In this document: in pieces, positions 19,901-30,058 of the stretch
How positions within the stretch are numbered: the first letter of the stretch is position 1
Layout of the letters: the number at the start of each line of letters is the position of its first letter
Assembly (NCBI GenBank): GCA_009602725.1
Contig: WELB01000146.1
Span: 140,246-204,245, forward strand
DNA: 64,000 bases
From: Spirogloea muscicola
Taxonomy: Eukaryota > Streptophyta > Zygnematophyceae > Spirogloeales > Spirogloeaceae
Direction of reading: 5' to 3'
Position numbers and translations under genes: made by a program
Notes under the pieces: model-generated
Databases searched by the model: none
The model's input: only the letters and a program-made list of their open reading frames with translations
What the model was told of the DNA's origin: nothing

Positions 19901-22447
19901 TGCTGCACTTCGCAAGCTATGGTACCAGGGCTGACTCCTCGGGCCTAACGCTTTCAGCTCTTGTGGATCAGTTGCACAGAAATAGCATCAGTTGCTTGGC
20001 TGGTCGAGCAACATGCTGACCGGCAGTCGCAATGTCCAGGTGGAGGTGGAGGTGGCCTAAGCACTGGAGCTTTGATTGGGATCATTGTGGGATCTCTTGT
20101 GGCTTTTATGATTTTCAAGACCTGGTGCATGTGGTACATTTGCTGCCGTCGCAGCAAGACCAAATTTCCTCCTGGCAAGCAGGTTGGTCATGTCAAGGAC
20201 TGGTCAGGCATCCAGAACTTCAACAGCGCCAGCAATGGGACCAGCAAGGGCAGCAGTAAGCTACATTGCATAGCCGAGCCTGGCCATTTGTACACCTCCT
20301 TCTGTGATGTGCTGAGAACATTCCACCACCCTCTGTAGCAGCAACCAGTGTCCACAGGGTGGCTACTCTTGGCGGTGATCTTCTGGTCTTGAGCAGGAGA
20401 TCAGTCTGTCTTCTCTCAAGGAGCATGTCAAGGTGGCTTGACGTTTACTGATTGTCATTGCATGCTTACAGGGGGCCAATTTAAGCCTGTTGAAGGTGAG
20501 TTTACTGGACGTGAGATTGATCTGAGCGAGCTCCTCTTGGCAACCAACGACTTTGATGAGGCGAATGTGATTGGATACGGTGGCTTCGGCAAAGTATATC
20601 GGGTAAGCTCATGTACCTAGTATCATGGCTGAAGCTTCTTGTGGCACACTGGGCATGTATCAATTACCAGGAGGCAAGCACACACACCAGAACGTGACTG
20701 ACGGGTCGTCCAATTGGGGCCGTTGCAGGGTGCTCTCATGGATGGAACGAAAGTAGCCATCAAGCGCTTATCCCTGGAGTCTACACAAGGAATGGCCGAA
20801 TTCCACACGGAAATTGTGATGCTCTCGGCCCTGCGGCACATGCATTTGGTGTCTTTGATTGGCTACTGCGACGATGGAGAAGAGTCTGCGTTGGTGTATG
20901 AGCTCATGGAGCGTGGCACCCTCCGCTCCCACCTTTATGGTAGGTCATGGACATGATTAATCCTGATTGCAACTTGTTTAAGAGTCTCACGTGTAGCGCA
21001 TGCCTTTTCAATGTTGTTTTCAAGACAGGTCATGGACATGATTGATTTAGCTCGCAACTTTATCAAAGGGTCTCACGTGTAGCGCGTGCTTCTCCATCGC
21101 GGCTTTCCTGTAAAGACAGAAGAGCACATTATCGTAGTGCCAGCCTGCACTAATAGCCTGCAGCACGTAGCGAGACAATAGCAACAATTCTGGTCTAATG
21201 GCTGCATCATTTTTAACAGGACCTGAGCTGAAGCCGGCTTTGCCTTGGAGGGCACGTCTGGAGGTCTGCATTGGTGCTGCTCGTGGGCTGCACTACCTCC
21301 ATACGGGCGTGAAGCAGGGCATTATCCACCGCGACGTGAAGAGCACAAATATCCTTCTGGATGTCAACTACGTGGCCAAGGTGTCTGACTTTGGCCTGTC
21401 AAAGAAGGGGCCGTCCATGGAGGCTACACATGTGAGCACAATGGTGAAGGGATCCTTTGGTTACCTCGACCCCGAGTACTTCCGCAGGTGTGTGAGCAAC
21501 CAGTACGCGCAAGTCAGAAGGCCTCAACTGCATCATTGTGCTTGGCTCTGCCATGCCATGCCCTGCTTACATTCTGTCACATGGAAAGTAGAAGTATGGT
21601 TGGCAGCCTTTGCCTCCCCTCGCCGTGAGATGCTTCGCCACCACTTTCTCTAAGTGCTTGCAGCACATCTCTTGAGCTGCTAATACTCAATGCTTATTGG
21701 CTTGTGGCCTGCAGGCAACTTCTGACTGAAAAGTCAGACGTTTATAGCTTTGGGGTTGTACTCTTGGAGGTCCTCTGCGCGCGAGCTGCTATTGACGGAA
21801 CACTTCCTCACAAGGAGGCCAACATTGTTGAGTGGGTGCGTACAGCAAAACGCAAGTCAGTAGATAATAGCTGTTGCTTTGTGCCTGCTCATTGAGGCGT
21901 CCTCTTTTGCTATGTGCCTTTTCTCTTGCACAGACTTTGACTCTTGTTTGTAAGCTGCAATGCACAGGCATGGAAATTCTGGAAGGATGATGAGTTTGAG
22001 GAGGTCCTCGACCAGAGGATGAAAGGAACATACAGCCTGGAGTCTGTGAAGAAGGTTGCAGAGCTTGCTTTTACTTGCCTCGCAGAGTATGGGGTTGACC
22101 GTCCCACCATGGGCGAGGCACTCTGGCACCTGGAGGGGGCTCTCACTGTGCAGGTTCTTGCACAGACAACCCTTGCAAGCATCGGCTTATCATGTGACTT
22201 GTTAAATTATGAACATCGCGCAATACTGGAATGGGGTGCTCCACTATAATGAAGACCGATGTTGTAACCATCTATCTCTGTTTCTCTGTGGCAGGACTCT
22301 GAGATGCCGCATGTGGGACTCACAATCCATCCTTTGACAGACCTGACTGTCTCAGCTTCCACGGGCGAGTCAGGAAGCAACTCGCCTGGTACTGTGGACC
22401 GCACTCGTGAAGCATTCTCGCAGCTCTTCGAGACACAGGGTCGATAA
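16996..22447 (+). CDS. Malectin-like receptor kinase, CrRLK1L family, 16 exons
   Basis: Exons: 16996-17065, 17285-17480, 17542-17704, 17961-18103, 18375-18514, 18691-18920, 19119-19265, 19378-19452, 19732-19858, 20040-20255, 20472-20602, 20729-20939, 21220-21487, 21715-21859, 21968-22153, 22295-22447. Phases agree throughout and give 866 residues; only the second donor (17480 or 17460) is unsure. A signal peptide (1-22) is followed by two malectin-like domains starting at VLINCGYG and near LKCGGP, with [13 protein letters not shown] and [12 protein letters not shown] as the family strands. A Gly-rich hinge precedes one transmembrane helix (about 440-460). The kinase has [13 protein letters not shown] (Lys558), [10 protein letters not shown] (Asp655), SDFGLSK (Asp673) and GYLDPEYF, so it should be active. 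The C-terminus [10 protein letters not shown] is typical. CrRLK1Ls sense cell-wall state or peptide ligands at the plasma membrane. Confidence 0.95.
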
Positions 22448-23284
22448 GGAGCGCAGCTGCTGTAGAACATGGGGCTCAACCTAGCCAGGAATCACATACA
22501 AGCTGTGGTCCTCCTTGGAGTTACTATATGTCCGCTGGTGCCAATTACGCCACGTTGGGCATCCTTCACGCTCTTCTCAAGAGGCGTGGCCCAGTGTGTA
22601 CTGCTGGCGGTTCCAACTTGAGGGCAGAGTCCCCGCATGGCAAGGTTGAGTATCAGGCGCACCTTCTCTGAGGTTCCTTCTCGGCCGCATACTGTACACA
22701 AAGCTCCTTTCCCCCTATTCCCAGCACGAGTCTCAGGTTTTAGTTGCTGCTGCACAGTGCTGCCGCCATTGATATTCCTAGTTAGATCATATTTATGAGC
22801 TGAGGAGGCATAGCTCCGAATATTGCTCCCTCAACTGTGCTCTGGGCTGCTCTGGCAGTCCAAAGGCTTTGAGGAGTGCATGTCCAGCTTGGTAGTGTTT
22901 TCCTTGGCGATTTTGCTTCTGTGGCTTCGAACACCTGCTATGCAGCAGGTAGCTGTCGCACCATGGGCAGGCTGAAGCTGTTGCGGCTTTGGATAGACGC
23001 TGCGGAGGTGCTCCTGCAGATGTGGTACCGTGTCCCGCGTGCTTCAAGAGCAGCGAAACCTCCCAGCCAACTGCGTCTTTGCAAGTCGTCACTTCTCTGA
23101 GGTATTATGAGCCGCATTATTGAGTTATCAGATTTGCAGGCTCGGTGGAAGCTGGAGGACTGTGACTGTGTGGTGTTGATTCAGCCCGCAATCAATACAG
23201 TCCATACGATTCCGGTCCCACGTGGAGTTGCAACAGTAGTGTACAGGCCCTTTGAGGCGCATAGCTGCGGGAGCAGGGGAGGGC
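22448..23284. other. Region downstream of the receptor kinase, no gene recognised
   Basis: It holds the 3' UTR of the kinase and short open frames on both strands. The minus frame at 22492-22755 has a CTVCGRE motif and the plus frame at 23107-23280 encodes an acidic, Cys-containing segment; neither matches a family I know and neither has clear splice partners. Confidence 0.4.
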
Positions 23285-23480
23285 CAAGGAGCGGACCGTC
23301 CTGCTTGCTCAAGACCTTGTCCATTCCTTTGGGCTGGCCTCTCCCAGCCACCAGTTAATCTGGCCGCGCTTGCTTCTTGCTCGAGAAGAGGAAGACTCTG
23401 CCAGTAGAGAGCGATGGCTGTGGTTAGCCAGCCAGAAAAAGGACTTCACTAAGTTCGAAGGGCCCAAGAAAAGCGCCAAA
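23285..23480 (+). repeat. GGCTGG repeat copy
   Basis: A unit with ACCTTGTCCATTCCTTTGGG, TGGCCTCTCCCAGCCACCAG and TTAATCTGGCCGCGCTTGCT. The same three blocks in the same order occur near 14445, 41210 and 52745, so this is a standard dispersed copy of the retroelement tail. Confidence 0.85.
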
Positions 23481-23586
23481 GACAGCACTCAAGTGGGCAC
23501 TGGATGCTCAACATCCCCTGCGAGCATGAAGTTCCCGGCTGGTCTGTCTGGATGCCGCCGGCCGCCGCCCAGGGGTCCAGGTTCTA

Positions 23587-23626
23587 ATGGAAACATCTAG
23601 GGTTAGGTGTTTAGGGTTTGGAGTTA
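23587..23626 (+). promoter_or_regulatory. Telo-box cluster upstream of CENP-X
   Basis: CTAGGGTTAGG, TTTAGGGTTTGG and TTAGGG lie about 140-180 bases before the CENP-X start. Telo boxes (AAACCCTA or its complement) are known promoter elements of plant replication and ribosome genes; the assignment here is by position and motif only. Confidence 0.5.
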
Positions 23627-23764
23627 GGGCTGCTGGTTGGGACGGCCCCCCGCTGGGCGCGCCGGGGTGGTGGGGGAAGAAACTGGTGCCACGTGGCACA
23701 CCAAAGTCGCCCGCCGCCGGGAGCGCGGGACCGGCAGGGTTCGAATCTCGCCCGAGCCAAAACC

Positions 23765-25004
23765 ATGTCCGCCGCCGCATCCGCCGCCGCATCCGCCGCC
23801 GCCGCCGCCGCCGCGCCGCCGGCGTTGCCCCCGGTGAGTGCCGCGGNGCAGAGAAACCTGCGCCCGCCGCCGCGGAGGCTGCTGCGGCGCGGCGGCAGCG
23901 GCGACGGATCGAGTGCCTCCCGTTCGCCGCGCATGACGGCGCACACCCCCTGTTGGCTCCTCGCAGGCCCGCCGCCGGCGCGTCGGCGGCGGACGAGGAC
24001 CGGCACGCCTGCCTGGAGCCGCCGGCGGCTGAGGACGTGAGAACCTCCGCCCTGAGCGCCAGGCTCGGCTGCCGCACAGGAGAGCCCCCTGGCGTCGGCA
24101 GCCTTTAAATTGGTCATCAGGGCAGCAGTCACAAGCGCCGCACGCTGACTTTTTGCAGATGGCAAGGATACATCTGCGGAAACTGATTGATGGTTTTGTT
24201 CATTATTATTTTGATTCTGGTATCCTCGGTCCTTGATGGCGGAGCGGCTGCACAGGCGCGAGGCAAGGCGTCCAGGAGGCCCCGCAGCTGCACAGGTTGC
24301 TCACTCGCGCCGGAAGCACGAATGCGGCTCAGAAGCTCTGAGAAGCCCTTACTTCGTTCTGTCAGGCCTCGCTCGTTTCCGTGTCCACACCCCGCTGCAT
24401 AAGGCCAGTGAGCCTGGCGTGGCCGATGCATCCTGATGCATGCTGCTGAGCGGCCGCAGCTCGCCCTGGTACAACGCATGTGACTCTCGGCTTGCCAGTT
24501 TGTGGTCTGGATGACGGGAAACGTCTCATCTGCCTGGCCATGCCCACCAGCTCTACTCCAGCTTTCTTGCTCTACTCCAGCTTTCTCACTGCAACCTGAC
24601 TACCTGGTTCTCGCCTGCCTTTTTGCTACCTCACCAGCCAGTTCGGCAACACTGAAGCTCTCTGCAGAGCTGGTCCGCCTCTTCTTGGCAGGTAACAATG
24701 CTGTACAGTGTCAGCAGGTTGTGCAAAGACGAGCTGAGCTTAGTCCTTCAGAGCTGCCTGCAAGCGGATTGATAGATCAAGTTGGCTATCATGAGTACTT
24801 GAGCATAAACCCTAGCCCTTCAACCTTAACCCCAAAACCCTAAAACCCTAAACAACCCTACCACATACTGCCGCTGATCTTGGCGTTCTCATATTTGCAG
24901 AGCTGATTCAGAGGGCTGCTATCGTGGCTGAGAGTGAGGGCGACACCATCATTGAAGTTTCTCATGTTGAACGAGTGCTGCCGCAGCTCTTGCTCGACTT
25001 CTGA
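23765..25004 (+). CDS. CENPX: CENP-X / MHF2 histone-fold protein, 4 exons
   Basis: Exons 23765-23833, 24159-24219, 24638-24691 and 24901-25004 join with matching phases to 95 codons. Exon 1 encodes an Ala-rich leader and ends at a perfect GTGAGT. The rest, from LRKLIDGFVHYYFD through LKLSAELVRLFLA and LIQRAAIVAESEG to VSHVERVLPQLLLDF at the stop, follows the CENP-X histone fold along its whole length; the closing VLPQLLLDF is nearly invariant. CENP-X pairs with CENP-S (MHF1) at DNA branches in the Fanconi pathway with FANCM and at the inner kinetochore. Human CENP-X has 81 residues. The start is open to doubt: exon 2 begins with an in-frame ATG, which would give 72 residues. A possible extra exon (23970-24039, GASAADEDRHACLEPPAAED) does not fit the phases. 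Introns 3 and the 3' flank carry CCCTAAA motifs. Confidence 0.85.
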
Positions 25005-25112
25005 TTCCAACACAGGACTTTGCCGAAGTCGTCAAGACAGGTAAAATGGTACAGACTGGCCCCCGCCAAGAGCAAGGGCCAAGTCCTAAACCCTAAATCC
25101 CTAAACCCTAAA
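24800..25112 (+). repeat. Interstitial telomere-like CCCTAAA motifs
   Basis: Degenerate runs of the plant telomere unit lie at 24804-24862 (ACCCTAGCC, CCCCAAAACCCTAAAACCCT, AAACAACCCTA), in the last intron of CENP-X, and at 25086-25112 (CCTAAACCCTAAATCCCTAA, ACCCTAAA) just after its stop codon. Four to five near-perfect units are visible in total. Confidence 0.85.
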
Positions 25113-25780
25113 GCAAAATCTGACCACATTCTCGGTCCATACAGACGTTACTACACACAAGCGACCTGGGTACAGTATGACGACAGTTGTTAAAGCATTA
25201 CTCAATCTTGGCTGTGACTCTCCTCAGGCAATGTGGGCACCGGCTGCGACCTGTCCCACTTCTTGACGGCCCTGGAGGAGAAAAGTGACACCGCCGATGA
25301 AGACTGCCCTCGATATCCACACCCTCCATCGGCTCCATTCAGACGTTCATGGCGCCAATACCATACTAAGGCCCACTTCATTGATGTGAATTCAAGAGCG
25401 TCTAAATTGGACAAACATGTCGGGCTTCAATTTACAGTCTGGCTGTGACACATGCAGACATCCAGTGATGAACGCCTATGCGATGTTGATGGATTCACTT
25501 ACACCTCGTCGTGGCCACCTGGCCAACGTGACCAAAGCTGGGCGGCACTACCTCCAAACAGCTACACTAAGGGGTCGTCTCACAGTTACCCCATGGATGT
25601 ATGAAGACAGCTTGAACGCTCATTGCTGTTGGAACATTACAGTGTAACATACCCTCGCATTTTGTCAGACTGGTTCGCATTCCTTCATAAAGCTTTCATG
25701 TGCTTGCCCATTCAGGGAAGGGGTCAGAAGCACTGACAAATTCCACTCCCAACCATTTCCAAACTAATATGAATCTGCAC
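25113..25780. other. Intergenic between convergent CENP-X and WRNIP1 genes
   Basis: A plus-strand frame at 25223-25440 follows a CTCCTCAG acceptor-like site but I recognise no family and no continuation. The rest contains nothing I can assign; it should hold the 3' UTRs of both convergent genes. Confidence 0.4.
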
Positions 25781-28700
25781 TCAACTTGAGCCAAGATTCA
25801 AATCTGGCGAGAGCTGGTTTGCAAGAGTGGCGGGCCTGATGGTGGCCAAAACCGGCTCGCTCAACAGAGGCATCCCATCATCCCGAGCAGGACAACGGGG
25901 TCCTGAATCTAATGGCCACATGAACAACTTCAAGTCCTTGAGTGAGGGAGGCAGGTAGTCCTGTTCCACAGCTCCATTGTGACTTGGGGGATAAATATAG
26001 TCCTTGCCATAATTGAGGTCCTTCATCAACTTTGTTGGAGCGTTTCGTAAGTGAAGTGGCACAGGCTCGTTCTGCAAGAACAAGCAACACAACACAGGAG
26101 TCCACATCATACTTCACTATAAGGTTATGGACTGGGCAACAAGTAGCACAGCATGCATTCGTTCAGTGGGTATATCAATGTGGACTGGTCTGCTGGGGAA
26201 TGCAACATGAAGGGAGGGTCATGACAGCCATCCGTACTCACCTGCTTGCTGCCTCGGACCGCCTGCTGAGCAGCCTCGATCCCTCTGCCAACCGTGACAA
26301 GCCAAGCCCATACCGCGATGACGAAACTTGCATGCTTTCAGTCTCAGATCATATGACTTGAACAAACCAAAGCAGCAGTGCTGTGGACCTGCATACCATC
26401 TTGCCGATATTTCTTTACCCTACAGTCGCTCACCTGTATACAGCGACTGACTTGGGAGCAAGTGCAAGATAGGCTGCGCACTGTGCAAGATTGACGTTGC
26501 ACTCGGGCATGCCCAGAAAGTGGCACGCCTGCACATTGGTGACTGACATGGAAGGTCAATAGCTATTGCTTTTCTGCCCTGGTGCAGAGCTTACCTCGTA
26601 TCTAGGTATAGATGGTCCTGCTTTAACAGCATCCGAAAACACAGGAATTAGAGAGCAAACCCAGGCTTTGCTTTTGGGGTGTAACCCTCTGGAATGTTGA
26701 GTACTCAGATCTCTTCAGGGTTTGCAGCTGAAGCTCACTTGGAATGTGGCCACGGCCTGCACCAGGGCCTGGGGGTCGGCGAGACCCACGTCCTCAGAGG
26801 CAAAACGTACAAGCCGCCGCGCCACGTACAGGGGGCCCTCACCACCCTCGAGCATCCGTGCCAGCCAATACAGCGCGGCATTAGCATCCCCGCCTCGCAT
26901 GGACTTGTGAAGCGCGCTGACGATGTTGTAGTGCTCGTCGCCAGTCTTGTCGTACGCCACATGGGAGCGCTGCAGCGCGCTCCTGACAGCTGAGAGGGTA
27001 ACCTCCACCACTCGCGTCGGCGAGCCCGCGGCCGGTGCACGGCCATCACCGTCCTCAAACCCGCAATTGTTGAGCGTGGGGATGTCTACAGCACCTTCGG
27101 GCAGTCCACTCCTTGCAATGGGCTCCTCGGAGCTCAGCACGGCTTGCCCTGCAGGCGTTGTTGCGGCTGCTGCATCTTCGGCCACGGCAGCCAGGGCAGC
27201 CATCTCCAGCGTGCCCAGCGCTGCTCTGGCATCGCCATCTGCTGCCGCTGCCAGGAACTGCAAAGCGTCGTCCGCCACGACCACCTGAGTAGGTGACGAA
27301 CTGGCGGAGGTAGCCTCCTGTACTTGCTCGAGTATGGTCATTGGGAGGCCATGCTGCTCGTCAGAGACGGCACGCCGCAGCAGACTGAGGACGTCGCCAG
27401 GCTGCAGCTTGTTCAGCGTGAACACCTTGCACCTGGACAGCAGGGCTGGCAATGGAGGAGGAGAAGCGGGACAGTCAGGCTACTGTGGCCTTCCTCTCTA
27501 CATTCAGCAGAGGGGCCATCTTCAAATAGAATGACAAATGCTGCACTTGATGGAGCCATAGGATGACGAATCTCCAAGTGAGGGTCACCTGAGTTGAGCT
27601 CAAAGGAGGGGTTCTCGGTTGTCGCGCCGACCAGAATCACATCCCCTGCCTGCTCCCTGGTCACAAGGAGCTCGTCAGCTCGCACTGCTGGTTTCCAAGA
27701 GCAGGCTTTCGCCAGGCGCTCACAGTGAGGTTGAAAGTGCACAACTTCCAAGATGAGGATGGCAGTGCACCTGTGTGTGCGCTGCCAATAACAGCAACGC
27801 AAACACGGGGCTCCCCATACCTCAACAGCAGGGAGGAATGCATCCTGCTGGCTCTTGTTGAAGCGATGCACCTCGTCAACGAAAAGTAAAGTGCGCTGAT
27901 GATGAAGCAGAGGAGAGTAAAGCAAGAGATGGTGGAATGGAGTTAGTTGCTTGGCAATACAAAGCAGATCATCCACCACCTTTCATGTCAGCATCAGCTG
28001 AGGTACATGGTTGATTTGTCATTGAGAATGTGTCAGGAAGTGAGGGTCAGAGCACAGTCAGGGCCAAATTCGGGTCTTAAAGACAATACCTGCCCACACA
28101 TTCTGGTGGCCTTGGCAGCGTCCAGAACTACCCTCACGTCCTTGACTCCACTCGTGACGGCTGAGAGCGCCACATATCTGAGCGCCACATCCCACTCGAC
28201 ATGTCAGGTCCAGAAAATTGTAGCTGTGAGAAGACAGCTATGAGAACTTGCATGCTTTCACCGACGGAGAAACTTCCAGGTGTAGCAGCTGAAGCTGACC
28301 TGAAGGACACCATTTGCGAGATGATGCGCGCAAGCGTGGTCTTCCCGCTGCCCGGCGGGCCCCAGAGGATCATGGATGGCACGGCACCCTTGGCGAGCAG
28401 CTTGCGCAAGATTCTGCCAGGCCCCAGAAGGTGGTCCTGGCCAGCAATGTCGTCCAAGGACCGCGGCCGCATACGCTCCGCCAGCGGCGTGAACGGCGCC
28501 TCGCCCACGACACGGCGGTGCTGCCGTGCTGAGGCGTGGTAGGCACCCAGTTGCTGCCGCTCTCCAGCGGCAGCCAGCCGTGGCCGCTTGGGGCCCCGCT
28601 GGTCCAGTGGCTGAACGTCGTCCGAGCCAGACGTTTCCATCGGAGGCGGCTGGACCCTCGTGCACCAGTCATTTGCCTCAGGCTGGGGCAAAGCTGGGTT

Positions 28701-29441
28701 TGGGGCTCCAGCGGGTTCCTCAGATGCAGCAGGGGCTGCTGTGTCTGCCAGGGGCATCGTCGGCGGCTTCCCAGCGCCATCCGCCGTCGCCGCCAACTGA
28801 GGCCCGGCAAAGAAGCGGTCTACTCGAGCCTGGTGCTTCTCTGCAGCAGTTCAAGCGGCCCGGAGCTCGCTAATTGGAGACCTCTTAGAAGGGACTTGAC
28901 ACAAGCCGAGCAACTGGAGTGGCCGAATCTACGGAATATGATTTCTGGATTCTAGACTGATTGATACATCATGGTTCAAATCAGTCTTCAGGCCAATTTA
29001 CTTGGCAGCACTCACACCGCTGCTGAGTGTTTGATCATCATCAAGAAGGCCCCTCGGAGCTGCAGTCGTGAAGGCCAGCTGATCGACTCAGACCTGGCGG
29101 CTACGGGCTTCGGAGGGGCTCGGACCTGCAAGGAATGGGGGGCAGTCCGGCGGTGGCGCCGCCGCGGCGGCCCTGCGCTGCCCTCCGCGCAGAAGCCACT
29201 CCATGGCCGCTTCGGCGGAGGCGGCGCCGGTGGCGGCCAGCGCTCGGGCGGCCTGCACGCGATCGGAGGCGGCTCAGCGGGCTCCGCAGAAGCCCATGGT
29301 GCTCTGAGCACGTTCCTCAAGAGGCTCGGCGGACGCCTCGGGCGCTCTCTCAGTATGGAGTCCGCTGCGGACCTCGTCGCGGCCGAAGCCCATGTCCACG
29401 AGCCTGGCGATGGCGGCCGCCGGCGGCCCGCCTTCTGCCAT
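25781..29441 (-). CDS. WRNIP1: WRNIP1/MgsA (RarA) AAA+ ATPase with N-terminal UBA, 10 exons
   Basis: Exons in gene order: 29441-29373, 29252-29126, 28840-28300, 28177-28090, 27895-27821, 27649-27589, 27445-26739, 26528-26434, 26284-26242, 26071-25781. All phases match and give 698 residues. The start follows GCGCC and gives [20 protein letters not shown], a UBA domain completed across intron 1 by [11 protein letters not shown] and AMEWLLR. Residues 66-200 are a low-complexity linker. The AAA core has [17 protein letters not shown], Walker A GPPGSGKT (226-233), Walker [10 protein letters not shown] (Asp282), sensor [13 protein letters not shown] and [12 protein letters not shown]. The C-terminal MgsA part includes [31 protein letters not shown] and [16 protein letters not shown]. 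Family members tether to stalled replication forks through ubiquitin and PCNA. Human WRNIP1 uses a UBZ finger at the same end. Confidence 0.95.
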
Positions 29442-29604
29442 GGCGCTGGGCCGTCGCGGGAGGGAGCGCTCCTAGTCGCCGCCGCCGCCGCCAGGCGGAG
29501 GCGGGCCCGCGGGGAGCCGCCGCAGAGCCGCGGCCATGGCGGCCGCACGCCGAGTTGCAGGGGTCGTCATGTCGAGAATCGAACGGTGAGCCCATCCAGA
29601 AACG

Positions 29605-29900
29605 GGCGGGAACTGTGAATGGCCAGCCCAGCAAGGATGGACAAGGTCCAGAGGGCCGAAAGGCGCAATCTCACATATTAGCCATGCAAGAAGACTATAG
29701 CGATTGGGAGCTCAGTAACCCCGAGTCTAGCAGCCGCAAGTCGGAGTTACTTGCAGCTGGGGGTTTCGGTGATCGATCGAGTAAGCTTGTTACTGAGCGC
29801 ATCAGCTTCACAGCAGGTGATGCACATCTGTCGACGTGCTCGCCTTTGTACTTGCCCACTCAGGCCCCCATTACTCAATAGGCACTCTACTTCCATTTAA
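29605..29900. repeat. Retroelement-tail and repeat-B fragments
   Basis: At 29618-29660 GGCCAGCCCAGCAAGGATGG then ACAAGGTCC is an inverted GGCTGG unit; at 29695-29760 CAGTAACCCCGAGTCTAGCA resembles the region next to endonuclease ends at 12730; at 29820-29880 is a copy of repeat B. They fill most of the space between the WRNIP1 start and the next gene's 3' end. Confidence 0.7.
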
Positions 29901-30058
29901 GCTCATCCAAAGGGGGGTGAGGGCTGTGAATTTGCCGGCCATGTAAGTTTAAACAAGGTCCAGTATTAGTAACTGAGGTCCGGAGATCTGTTCAGAATTG
30001 CTGCGGCAAGAGGAGGCCCGAAAGAACCCCGCGGAACTCGTGACCAGAGTGCGCACGG

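Noticed and set aside
23690-23765. Possible tRNA because of GGTTCGAATCTC
   Set aside because: The T-arm flanks do not pair and no cloverleaf can be drawn; also it sits in the CENP-X 5' region.
23970-24039. Extra CENP-X exon with an acidic DEDR stretch
   Set aside because: Borders look good but its phase does not fit exon 1 or exon 2 and would bring in a stop codon.
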